DNA of 64,000 nt from Dastarcus helophoroides (taxonomy: Eukaryota > Arthropoda > Insecta > Coleoptera > Bothrideridae). This document shows, one piece after another, positions 30,747 to 42,615 of this stretch. Made by a program: the position numbers and the translations under genes. Numbering within the stretch: position 1 is the first letter of the stretch; every line of letters begins with the position of its first letter. The notes under the pieces are model-generated. The model was given only the letters and a program-made list of their open reading frames with translations. It did not search any database and had not been told where the DNA came from. The DNA is taken from positions 16,803,664 to 16,867,663 of the forward strand of contig CM053337.1 in NCBI GenBank assembly GCA_028583605.1, given 5' to 3'.

Positions 30747-33603
30747 TTATGAGCCGAGAGTTTTCTTGATGGTGTTCAACAGAGGGTATTTGCCTTTTCC
30801 GCAATTACCCCTGAAATCGTCGGTGTCCAAAGACCAAACCATGACACCTCCGAGGTTCAAGCTCTTGGCAAATTCAACTTTGACTTTCAACGATCTTTCA
30901 TCGTCGAATCCGATCCATTGGTTACCTTTAACGATATGAGGCACCTGCTGCTCTTGATCCCAAACGTATTTGTACGAAGGCAGGAGGAATTTGCAAATCT
31001 AAAATACGAATCGCATTAAATCGATCAATCGGATAATACTTCCTACAAACGCACTTCATTGTATCCTATCGTTCCCATCGTTCTGGTGTATGGACCGGCT
31101 TCGGAACCTCCCCAAGTTTGCGAGTACAATTCGGTCTTGGAGGGATCGGCTAGAGCGAAACCGCGACCGTAGGTGCCGAGACCCAAGTTGAGTTTTTGCG
31201 GGGGGGCACCGTTGTCTATCCAGTATTTGACTCCGGCGGCCTACGGCGGTATAAGTGAGCAAGGAGTCGAGTAGCTGACGAAGTGTAATACTTACGACAT
31301 TGAGGGTCTTCTGTACGGGGGTCTTGTCCAAGCTCGAAGCGTACAAGGGGGCGTAGTGTCCCACGAAAGATTCAAACGATCCGTGAAAATCGTAAGCCAT
31401 GATGTTGATCATGTCGAGGTATCTGAAAATTATACGTCAACGTTAAATAAACAATTAAGAATGAGTTGCGATAGAGGATATCCCCCGTATTAAATCGGAT
31501 GTCATCGAATTGAAGACAAATTTTAAAATTTAATAGAGTAGCTAATGCCCTCGAACGAAAAGAAACTTCCTGGGTCACGTTTTTGAAATTCCTGTAAACA
31601 ATTCCATTTTTGTTGAAAATTTCGACTCATTTTGAAAAATATATTTTAAAATATCCACTTTTGTCGCAAACTTTTTTTCCTTCGAATCCCAAAGTTTCGA
31701 AATTTTTGACTTAATTTCGACTTTTACCAAATTTAAATTAAAATTCGATCGATGTTTCGACGGATACCGAAATTTGGGACATCGATTTTTTATTAAAAAA
31801 ATATCGATGTTCAAACATCGATGCGTTTTTGATATTGCATCCCATTTGCACCCCCCCCCTAGTAAAGATCAACTTACTTGGAAACCTCGGGGATGTCGTA
31901 AGAGGTTTTAATTGATTCGACGCCGCCGGCGACCGCGGCGGTCAAAAGCAGACCTTTGGGCGCCAAAGCAGCTTTAAGCTCCTTCAAAAGCGTAACGTAA
32001 TTTTTGTAATCGTTGGGGCTACCACCTCTCTGCACCGGATACTCCCAATCCAAATCCAATCCGTCAAATTTGTAATGTTGCACGAAATCAACCGCCGATT
32101 TAACAAATTTTTGACGTTTAGCCGGATCGGCAGCCACCGCGGAATAGGTCGGCGGTGGGTCGTTCCAACCACCCAAACTGACCAACACCTTCAAATTGGG
32201 ATTGACATTTTTGTGAGCCAAAAGGTGAGCGATTTCATCAAGACCGGAACCCCATTGATCTTTGACGGCTTCCCAGGGGTCTAGAATTTTTACGCTTCCA
32301 TCGTAGACGATGCCGATGAAGGAGTAGAGGAGATGGGTGCAGAGGAAGGGATCGACTTGGCTGGCGGGGAAGGAACCGTTGTTTTGCCTGTAAATCGACC
32401 AGCTGGTGAAGTAGCAGACGACGTTTTCTAAAAAAAAATTGCATTAGTTATATATCGAGTTTCTGTCATAATGGAACAGTGTAGTCATAATTCAGAAGAG
32501 AAAAAAATTCAGAAGCAAAAAGAATTCAGAATAGGAAAGAATTCAGAAGAGGAAAGAATTCAGAAGAGAAAATAATTCAGAAGAGAAACGAATTCAGAAG
32601 AGAAACGAATTCAGAAGAGACAAAAATTCAGAAGAGACAAGAATTCAGAAGAGAAACGAATTCAGAAGAGACAATAATTCAGAAGAGACAAGAATTCAGA
32701 AGAGACAAGAATTCAGAAGAGACAAAAATTCAGAAGAGACAAGAATTCAGAAGAGACAAGAATTCAGAAGCAAAAAGTGGTTACTTACTGGCCTCTACCA
32801 AAGTAAGTGTCAACTAATTCAGAAGAGAAACGAATTCAGAAGTGAAACGAATTCAGAAGAAACAAGAATTCAGAAGAGACAAGAATTCAGAAGAGATAAG
32901 AATTCAGAAAAGTAAAATTCAGAAGAGACAAAAATTCAGAAGAGACAAAAATTCAGAAGAGACAAGAATTCAGAAGAGACAAGACAAATTGAGAAGCAAA
33001 AAGTGGTTACTTACTGGCCTCTACCGAAGTAAGTGTCAACGAATTCAGAAGAGAAACGAATTTAGAAGAGAAACGAATTCAGAAGAAACAAGAATTCAAA
33101 AGAGACAAAAATTCAGAAGAGACAAGAATTCAGAAGAGAAACGAATTCAGAAGTGAAACGAATTCAGAAGAGACAAGAATTCAGAAGAGACAAGAATTCA
33201 GAAGAGACAAGAATTCAGAAGAGACAAGAATTCAGAAGAGACAAGACGAATTCAGAAGCAAAAAGTGGTTACTTACTGGCCTCCACCTAAGTAAGTGTCA
33301 ACGAATTCAGAAGAGAAACTAATTCAGAAGTGAAACGAATTCAGAAAAGACAAAATTTCAGAAGAGACAAGAATTCAGAAGAGACAAGAATTTAGAAGAG
33401 ACAAAAATTCAGAAGAGACAATAATTCAGAAGAGAAACAAATTCAGAGGAGAGAAAAATTCAGAAGAAACAATAATTCGGAAGAGACAAGAATTCAGAAG
33501 AGACAAGACGAATTCAGAAGCAAAAAAATAGTTACTTACTGGCCTCTACCGAAGTGAGTGTCAAGGCGACAACTCCGAAGAGGAGAATGGGTAACACTTT
33601 CAT
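30747..33603 (-). CDS. Chitinase C (GH18, secreted), intact
   Basis: Minus-strand exons: 33540-33603, 31878-32427, 31296-31422, 31055-31240, 30747-30998; 392 residues. Signal peptide MKVLPILLFGVVALTLTSVE, then KNVVCYFTSW. Seen: SLGGWND, catalytic D143-x-x-D146-x-D148-x-E150 (FDGLDLDWEYP), MAYDFHG, WSLDTDDF, and a possible NGS sequon at 38. Exon 2 is 550 nt, 18 nt longer than in paralogues, adding six residues between the second strand and the SxGG strand (around PWEAVKDQWGSGLDE). The exon 4 donor is an unusual GTGCGT. Introns 3 and 4 are compact (55 and 56 bp). Intron 1 (32428-33539) is a minisatellite that repeats the exon 1 donor region. Intron 2 (31423-31877) is unique sequence with a C-run before the donor side. 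Confidence 0.95.
31423..31877 (-). other. Chitinase C intron 2
   Basis: Degenerate satellite-like AAATTTCGA words in 31600-31800, then atcgatgttcaaacatcgat, which pairs with itself, and gatattgcatccc next to a run of Cs. The latter resembles the ends of the catcgat-rich element at 34450-34700, so it is probably a truncated copy. Confidence 0.5.
32480..33533. repeat. 15-17 bp minisatellite (aattcagaagagacaag) with three copies of the exon-1 donor junction
   Basis: The array consists of variants of aattcagaagagacaag, many with an EcoRI word. At 32783-32814, 33009-33040 and 33271-33302 it carries copies of acttactggcctctaccgaa plus gtaagtgtcaac. These copy the last about 25 nt of chitinase C exon 1 and its GTAAGT donor; the true donor is at 33534-33539. 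Spacing is 226, 262 and 263 bp. Confidence 0.92.
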
Positions 33604-33648
33604 TTTTTTTGGTTTTTCACTTACTAACGGATGCTGAAAAAAGTTCTA

Positions 33649-33656
33649 CTTTTATA
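33649..33656 (-). promoter_or_regulatory. TATA box of chitinase C
   Basis: TATAAAAG on the minus strand, about 46-53 bp upstream of the start codon at 33603. A TTCAGC initiator-like word lies about 25 bp downstream of it. Confidence 0.62.
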
Positions 33657-33659
33657 GAG

Positions 33660-34440
33660 AAGTCGGCACTATCTTCAAAGATAATCCCGCTAAACACTTT
33701 ACCACAGACGATCGTAATTAATGATTTTTTATCTCGCAATATTAACAAGAAAAGGTGTTCCGATATTCTTATCAGAAGAGTGTTTTCTCAGGTACTTTAT
33801 CTTATTGTGTTTCGCATTAACATATAGAAGAATATGTCAAAAATAAAACTCGTTCTTTGATAACGACAAGTGTGCTCTTCACTTCCATGAATTACTTTTT
33901 TTTTAATTGGTAGCTTTGAAAGAATTAGCTTCTATAAAATGTTGATAATGACGATCTCCTAGAAATCGTATTAACGAGATTATTTTGTTTTTAAATTCTT
34001 TGAATTGTCTCGTTTTCTCTTTGACAATTATCAGTTCAGCTTCTGAAGGTTCTTTCAGTTCAGTTTCTTTCCCTCCAAAAAAAAGTTTTTCAATTCAACT
34101 TCAATTGTTGACTCTGAGAGTTTTCATTCGAAAAATCGACTTTTTTTCGAATTGTTTTACGCCATAAATTATTTTCGAAAACTCGATTTTTTCCTCAAAT
34201 TCCTACCTTCGATTTTTTGTCCCAATGTAGAGATTTTATTTTTATTTTAATGTCGATACTTAGCAGTTCGTGAAGTAACGTTTTCGGATAAATCCATTTT
34301 GGAGAACAGATTCATCTACAGTTTTTTTTTTGAGTTGAGGATTGCGCTCGAAAATTTAAATTGTTCCCCAATTCGCATTCACGATTTGTACTTGGATGGG
34401 TTTTCCTATCTAACGTGTTGCTGTAATTTTTTTGGTTTGT
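33660..34440. other. Non-satellite 5' flank of chitinase C
   Basis: Unique AT-rich sequence without tandem repeats. GATA-type words cttatcag (near 33778) and tgataac (33858-33864) lie within 260 bp of the TATA box. No open frame resembles a gene. Confidence 0.5.
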
Positions 34441-34449
34441 CCACGTATG

Positions 34450-34700
34450 TCCCTTACAAGGGATGCAAACGATAGTTCAATGTTTTCAAAACATCGAAAT
34501 ATCGTTTATAAACATCGACGTTTTAACATCGATGCACAGAAAATATCGATACATCGTTCAAACAATTTATAAATGATTGAAAAATCGATGTATCACATTG
34601 TAATACCATCAGCGCCATCTGTTGCATAGAATCGATGGAACAAACGCCCACACAAATTTGAAACTGGTCACTCGATGGCAGCAGTGTATATTTAACAAAT
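34450..34700. mobile_element. catcgat-rich interspersed element fragment
   Basis: Starts near gggatgcaaacgatagttca and contains repeated aacatcgat / atcgatgtat words that can fold on themselves. A related end (gatattgcatccc) is present at about 31830. It may be a small DNA transposon; superfamily unknown. Confidence 0.4.
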
Positions 34701-34744
34701 TGAGGCTCAATTTTATGCGTCAGGTACACAAACAATAAATACAA

Positions 34745-36110
34745 TTATCTATTAACTTAAAATTCATTTCTGTTTATTAATTTGGTTTATCTAGTTCTAG
34801 AAAACAAAATCGAAAGAGTAAAAATCGATTATTTCAAAAAAAAGCGAATCAAAGTCAGAACTTCGATAGGAAACCAAATGTGTGAACAAAAATCTCTCAA
34901 ATTTTCGAATTTAATCGCCAAATACTGCATATTTTAAAAATTTTCAACTCTTAGGTAAATAACTAAATATTTTTAGGGAAACTTCGACTTTAAAAACAAA
35001 GTATTTAAACCCCGATATTCCAATTTTTATAAGGTTCGAATTTTTTTTGAAAATTGAACTCAAAATGAACCAGGAATTCAGCTTAGCATTTTTAAACTCG
35101 AAAAATTGAGAATATTTTGTTCAAATTTTAAGCAAGGCCGGAGTAGTTAATTTGGTTAATTAGCAATTAGATGAAAATTCTTGAGAATCATTTTTTTTAT
35201 TGTTTTATTTAATGTCAACGAGATAAAAGTTAACTACATGAGTGTGTACTTCAAAAGTTTTCCAATGTGACACGTCTTATCATATTTTAACGTAAAGCAC
35301 ATTACTCAATTCGTTAATATCATTAAGAAATTATCTATTAGCGATTTGTTCAATGATAATAGGATATAAATAATATAGAACATGTTTAGTTAATTATGAA
35401 GTCGTAAATTTAAACGCTAAGAATTCGTTCCTTTTTTCAGTTAATTAAAATTTTTTGAATTGGCAAAAGACTTTAATAATAAATAATATTTATTATTACT
35501 TCAACAATGTTGACTATTCCTTCATTAATATTGACTATTATTCCAGTAAATATTATTTATTATTATTAAGCAAAAATCAACACAAATATTTTGACTCAAA
35601 AATGAGTTCGCGAAAAATCTTAGATTACAACCTAATTGAAAAAATTTCATCAGAAAGTTTCTATTTAAAGCATCAACTTCATGAATGTTATCAACATTTT
35701 TTTATCTGTAAAGCCACATTCGACTAAAATGGTACTTCAGAAAGTTGATTTTTTCAGTTCGATAACTAGTTTGAATCCTTCTAGCTAGTTTGAAGCCTCT
35801 AGCTTCAAACTAGTTTTTTCTTCCGTTTTATCTTCGCTTTTCAAATTTGAATGTTCGTTATTTTTTTAGGGTCTTCTTTCATGACCATCAAATGTTAAAT
35901 TAAAAACCTTTTAAATTCAGATGTATCTAGTTTCGTCAATCTCTTGGGTCACAGATTACCGAGTTAGTAACGAATTTGGACTGCTGTTATGTGAATTGGA
36001 GAACGCCAGAGCGATGGAATTTTGATTTTCCAAATTTTAGATGTCTGTTGCTTTTATAAACCTGCTTTGAATCAAATATTTTTCATATGAGCCTTTTTTT
36101 GAGAATTTTT
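34745..36110. other. Unique AT-rich intergenic DNA
   Basis: No tandem array, gene or recognisable element. 35470-35580 is rich in tattattattac-like words. The satellite begins at about 36110. Confidence 0.5.
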
Positions 36111-38935
36111 AAGCATAGATTCCAGAGATACTAACTAAATTAGTCAACAACTTATAGTTTTTTATTAGAGGACGCCAAGCTGGCCGAATTTAACCCTTCT
36201 ATTCATTTCATGTCTCTCCCTTTCGTAGTAATTACAATTTGAAGTAAATATTTTTCAAATTCATCTAATTTTAATCATTATAAGGTGGAGATTTCAGAAA
36301 TGATAACTAAATTAGGCTGCAGCTTGTCGGTTTTTAATTAGAGAGCCCCAAGCTGTCGGAAATTGGTTTTTTCAGTGTTTTTCACGTCTCTCCCTTCGAT
36401 AGCGACCAGGTTTTGAATGAAATATTTTTTAAATGCATATATTTTTGACAATTTTGGGACAGAGATTTCAAAGGTGCTAACTAAATTAGTCAGCAACCCA
36501 CAGTTTTTTAATTAGAGGGCCCCAAGTTGTCGGAATTTGGTTTTTTAGTGTTTTTCACGTCTCTCCCTTCGATAACGATCAGGTTTTAAATCAAATATTT
36601 TTCAAATTCAGCTAATTTAAATCATTATTAAATGAAAATTTCAGGGATGATAAGTAAATTGGGCTGAAGCTTATCGTTTTTTAACTAGAGTGCCCCAAAC
36701 TGTCGGAATTTGGTTTTTTCAGTGTTTTCCACGTCTCTCCCTTCGATAGCGATCAGGTTTTGAATCAATTATTTTTTAAATGCAAATATTTTTAACAACT
36801 TTAAGACATAGATTTCAGAGGTGCTAACCAAATTAGTCAGCAACCTACAGTTTGTTAATTGGAGGGCCCCAAGCTGATCGAATCTGATTTATCTATTTTT
36901 TTGATGTCTCTCCCTTTCGTAGTAATAACATTTTCAAGCAAATATTTTTCAAATTCAGCTAATTTCAATCATTATTAGGTGAAGATTTCAGAGATAATAA
37001 CTAAATTAGGCTACAGCTTATCGTTTTTCAACTAGAGTGCCCCAAGCAGTCGGAATTTGGTTTTTTCAGTGTTTTCCACGTCTCTCCCTTCGATAGCGAT
37101 CAGGTTTTAAATCAAATATTTTTCAAATCCAGCTAATTTAAATCATTATTAAATGGGAATTTCAGGGATGATAAGTAAATTGGGCTGCAGCTTATCGTTT
37201 TTCAACTAGAGTGCCCCAAGCTGTCGAAATTTGGTTTTTTCAGTGTTTTCCACGTCTCTCCCTTCGATAGCGATCAGATTTTAAATCAAATATTTTTCAA
37301 ATCCAGCTAATTTAAATCATTGTTAAATGGGAATTTCAGGGATGATAAGTAAATTGGGCTGAAGCTTATCGTTTTTTAACTAGAGTGCCCCAAACTGTCG
37401 GAATTTGGTTTTTTCAGTGTTTTCCACGTCTCTCCCTTCGATAGCGATCAAGTTTTGAATCAAATATTTTTTAAATGCATATATTTTTAACAATTTTGAG
37501 ACAGAGATTTCAAAGGTAGCTAACTAAATTAGTCAGCAACCTACAGTTTTTTAATTAGAGGGCCCCAAGTTGTCGGAATTTGGTTTTTTTTAGTGTTTTT
37601 CACGTCTCTCCCTTCGATAACGATCAGGTTTTAAATCAATTATTTTTTAAATGCAAATATTTTTAACAACTTTAAGACATAGATTTCAGAGGTGCTAACC
37701 AAATTAGTCAGCAACCTACAGTTTGTTAATTAGAGGGCCCCAAGCTGATCGAATCTGATTTATCTATTTTTTTGATGTCTCTCCCTTTCGTAGTAATAAC
37801 ATTTTCAAGCAAATATTTTTCAAATTCAGCTAATTTCAATCATTATTAGGTGAAGATTTCAGAGATAATAACTAAATTAGGCTGCAGCTTATCGTTTTTC
37901 AACTAGAGTGCCCCAAGCTGTCGGAATTTGGTTTTTTCAGTGTTTTCCACGTCTCTCCCTTCGATAGCGATCAGGTTTTAAATCAAATATTTTTCAAATC
38001 CAGCTAATTTAAATCATTATTAAATGGGAATTTCAGGGATGATAAGTAAATTGGGCTGAAGCTTATCGTTTTTTAACTAGAGTGCCCCAAACTGTCGGAA
38101 TTTGGTTTTTTCAGTGTTTTCCACGTCTCTCCCTTCGATAGCGATCAAGTTTTGAATCAAATATTTTTTAAATGCATATATTTTTAACAATTTTGGGACA
38201 GAGATTTCAAAGGTACTAACTAAATTAGTCAGCAACCCACAGTTTTTTAATTAGAGGGCCCCAAGTTGTCGGAATTTGGTTTTTTTAGTGTTTTTCACGT
38301 CTCTCCCTTCGATAACGATCAGGTTTTAAATCAATTATTTTTTAAATGCAAATATTTTTAACAACTTTGAGACATAGATTTCAGGAGGTGCTAACCAAAT
38401 TAGTCAGCAACCTACAGTTTGTTAATTAGAGAGCCCCAAGCTGATCGAATCTGATTTATCTATTTTTTTGATGTCTCTCCCTTTCGTAGTAATAACATTT
38501 TCAAGCAAATATTTTTCAAATTCAGCTAATTTCAATCATTATTAGGTGAAGATTTCAGAGATAATAACTAAATTAGGCTGCAGCTTATCGTTTTTCAACT
38601 AGAGTGCCCCAAGCTGTCGGAATTTGGTTTTTTCAGTGTTTTCCACGTCTCTCCCTTCGATAGCGATCAGGTTTTAAATCAAATATTTTTCAAATCCAGC
38701 TAATTTAAATCATTATTAAATGGAAATTTCAGGGATGATAAGTAAATTAGGCTGCAGCTTATCGTTTTTCAACTAGAGTGCCCCAAGCTGTCGAAATTTG
38801 GTTTTTTCAGTGTTTTCCACGTCTCTCCCTTTGATAGCGATCAGGTTTTGTTACAAATATTTTTCAAATGCAAATATTTTTGACAATTTTAGGACAGAGA
38901 TTTCGGAGGTGCTAACGAAATTAGCACTTTTTTTC
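36110..38935. repeat. 173-bp complex satellite, block 1
   Basis: The box cacgtctctcccttcgatag (or a tgtctctccctttcgtagta variant) recurs every 173-174 bp (for example 36383, 36556, 36730, 36903). At least three monomer classes alternate. They differ after the box (gatcaggttttaaatcaaat; gatcaagttttgaatcaaat; taataacattttcaagcaaa). The word gagataataactaaattagg recurs near 36990, 37860 and 38545, giving higher-order units of four to five monomers. Confidence 0.93.
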
Positions 38936-41900
38936 AGAGTTTCGACTTTTTGCCCGAAATTTCGACTTTTTTCTGAAATTAAAGACGAAATTTCTGTATC
39001 TTTCTTGACTTTCAACTCAAAATTGCAATTTTTTTTTCAAAATTTTGACTTTTCCCTCGAACTTTCGACTTTTTTCTGAGATTAAAGTCAAAATTTCTGC
39101 ATCTTTCTCAAAATTTTGACTTTTATCTTAAAATTTCGTCTTTTTTCTTCAAATTCAGATTTTTTTCTTAATATTTCGGCTTGAATTTTGACATTTCTAT
39201 TTTAATTTCAAAATTTCGACTTTTTTCTCAAAATTCTGCGATTAAACTCGAGATTTTCACTGTTTTCTAGAAATTAATCTCGAAATCTCTTCTTTAAACC
39301 CAAAATTTCGTTTTTTTTCTTGAAATATCTATTTTTTATTTAAATTTCGAATTTAATCTGGAAATTTTTGCTTTGAATTTAAAATTTCGACTTCTTTCTC
39401 GAAATGACGACTTTTTTTCAAAATTAATCTTGAAATTTCTACTTTAAACTCAAAAATTTGACTTTTTTCTCGACATTACGACCTTCAACTCAAAAATTTT
39501 ACTTTTTTTTTAAATTAATCTCGGAATTTCGAATTTTTTCTCCAAATTAATCTCGAAATTTCGTGACTAAAACTGAAATTTCGACTTATTTCTCCAACAT
39601 TCGACTTATTCCTCGAACATTCGACTTATTTCTCGAACATTTGACTTATTTTTCCAACATTTGACTTTTTTCTGGAAATTAATCTCGAAATTTTTATTTT
39701 AAACTTGAAATTTGGATCTTTTCTTGAAATTTCGACTTTTTTCCTAAAATTTGGACTTTTTCTCCCAAACTAATCCCAAAATTTCACCTTAATCTTAAAA
39801 TTTTGACTTTAAGCTCAAAATTGCAACTTTCATTCAAAATTTCGACTTTGCTCTCGAACTTTCGACTTTTTTCTTCAATTAAAGTCGAAATTTCTGCATC
39901 GTTCTCGAAATTTTGACTTTTATCTTAAAATTTTGTCTTTTTTCTTCAAATTTAGATTTTTTTCTTAAAATTTCGACTTGAATTTTGACATTTCTATTTT
40001 AAGTTCAAAATTTCAAATTTTTTCTCGAAATTCTGCGATTGAACTCGAGATTTCCACTGTTTTCTGGAAATTAATCTCGAAATCTCTTCTTTTAACTCAA
40101 AATTTTGTTTCTTTTTTCTTGAAATATCTACTTTTTTTTAAATTTCGATTTTAAACTGAGAATTTTTGCTTTGAATTCAAAATTTCAACTTCCTTCTCGA
40201 AATGTCGACTTTTTTTTAAAATTAATCTCGAAATTTCTACTTTAAACTCAAAAATTCGACTTTTTCCTCGACGTTACAACTTTTACCTCAAAAATTTTAC
40301 TTTTTTTTTTAAATTAATCTCGGAATTTCGAATTTTTTCTCCAAATTAATCTCAAAATATCTACTTTAAACTCTTTTTCTCAAAACTTCAATTTTTTTTT
40401 TAAATTTCGATTTTTCTCTCTAAATTTTCACTTAGAATTTAAAATTACAATTTTTTTTCTCAAAATTCGGAGATTAAGGTCAAAATTTCTACTTTTTTCT
40501 CAAAATTACGACCTTTATCTCAAAATTTTGCTTTTTTTTTAAAAGTTCCATTTTTTTGTTAAAGTTTTCAATTTTAAAAGTTCTGCTTTAAATTTAAAAT
40601 TTCGATATTTTTTTTCGAAATTATTCTCAAAATTTCTACTGTAAACTCAAATTTTCTACTTTTTTCTCGAAATTAATCTCGAAATTTCTACTTTAAAATG
40701 AAAATGTCGACTCTTTATTCTAAATTTTGTCATTTATCTCAAAATTTCGAGATTTATTTTAAAATTTTAACCTTTTTCTAGAAATTTTCACTTCAAATTT
40801 AAAATTGCGACTTTTTTTCAAAGTTATCTCTCAAAATTTCCACTTTTCATTTAAGTTGTGTCTTTTTCTCAAAATTTCAACTTTTTTTTATCAAAATTTC
40901 GATTTTTTTCTCTAAATTTCCACTTAGAATTTAAAATTTCGGTTTTTTTTTTCTCAAAATTCCGGGATTAAAGTCAAAATTTCTATTTTTTTCTCAAAAT
41001 TTCGACTTTTATCTCAAAATTTCGCCTTTTTTCTTAAAAGTTCCATTGTTTTCTTTAAATTTCGCTTTTTAATCTCAAAAGTTTTGCTTTAAATTCATAT
41101 TTTCGATATTTTTTTTCGAAATTAATCTCAGAATTTTTACTGTAAACTCAAATTTTCTACTTTTCTCTAGAAATTAATCTCGAAATTTCTACTTTAAAAT
41201 CAAAATATCGACTCTTTATTCTAAATTTTGGCTTTTATCTCAAAATTTCGAGTTTTATTTTAAAATTTCGACCTTTTTCTTAAAAGTTTCACTTCAAATG
41301 TAAAATTGTGACTTTTTTTCCAAAGTTATCTCGAAATATATACTTTAAACTTAAAATTTCGACTTTTTTCTAAAAATTTCGACTTTTATCTTAAGAATTT
41401 CGACTATTTTCCTAAAATTGATTTCAAAATTTTAACTTTTTTATTAAAATTTCGACTTTTAACTCAAAATTTCGCCTTTTTTGGAAATTATTGTTAGAAT
41501 TTCTATTTTAAACTCGAAATTTTAATTTTTTTCTTGACATTACGACTTTTATCTCAAAAATTTTATTTTTTTTTTTCGAAATTAATCTCTGAATCGAGAA
41601 TCGAGACTTTTGTCTCGAAATTAATCCTGGAACTTTTACTGTCAACTCGAAATTTTGACTTTTTTTTTGAAATTTCGATTTTTGTCTCAAAACTTCAACT
41701 TTTTTCGCAAATTTAACCTCGAAATTTGGACTTTTCTCTCGAAATTTGATTAAAGTCGAATTTTCAGCTTAAATCCCAAAATGTCCCGGAATTTCGACTT
41801 TCAATTCAAATTGCGAATTATGCCAAAATTTTCACTTTTTTCCCAAAATGTCGACTTTTATCCCAATATTGTGACTTTTACCTTAAAATTTCGACTTTTT

Positions 41901-42615
41901 TCTCAAACTTTTGACCTTTAAATTCGACATTTCGACGTTTTTTCCGAAGTTATCTCAAAATATCTGCTTTAAACTTGGAATTTCGAGGTTTTTCTTGAAA
42001 TTTCGACTTTTACCTTAAAATTTCGACTATTTTCCTAAAATTGATTTCAAAATTTTGACTTCTCTTTAAATTTCGACTTTTATTTCAAAATTTCGACCTT
42101 TTTCCCCACATTATTCTTGGAATTTCTATTTTAAACTCGAAATTTCGATTTTTTCTCGACATTACCACTTTTATATCAAAAATTTTATTTTTTTTTCGGA
42201 ATTAATCTCGGAGTTTCTAATTTTTTCTCCAAATTAATCTCGAAATTTTGCGATTGAAACTGAAATTTCGACTTATTTCTCGGACATTCGACTTATTCCT
42301 TGACATTCGACTTATTTCTCGAACATTTGACTTTTTTTTCCAACATTCGACTTTTTTCTAGAAATTAATCTCGGAATTTTTATTTTAAACTCGAAATTTC
42401 GATCTTTTCATGAAATTTCAACTTTTATCTCAAAATTTTGACTTTTTCATCCAAATTAATCTCAAAATTTCACTTTAATCTCAAAATTTTGATTTTAAAC
42501 TCAAAATTGCAACTTTTTTTCAAAATTTCGTCTTTTTTCTCGAAATTTCGACTTTTTTCTGTAATTAAAGTAAAAATTTCTGCATTTTTTTCGAAATTTT
42601 AACTTTTATCTTAAA
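38936..42615. repeat. Simple satellite block inserted within the 173-bp array
   Basis: Short units such as ctcgaaatttcgactttttt and aattaatctcgaaatttcta, the same style as 23.2-28.4 kb. Longer blocks recur: about 39000-39700 resembles 39780-40380, and 40480-41000 resembles 40880-41300. The 173-bp satellite resumes mid-monomer at about 42616. Confidence 0.87.

Noticed and set aside
32842..33156. 104-codon frame of repeated RRDKNSEETRIQK type
   Set aside because: It is a direct product of the EcoRI-word minisatellite in chitinase C intron 1; a gene there would have to overlap the intron, and the period explains the open frame.
32480..33533. CRISPR-like appearance of regularly repeated blocks
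   Set aside because: Units are 15-17 bp, imperfect and without unique spacers, in a eukaryotic intron; this is a minisatellite.
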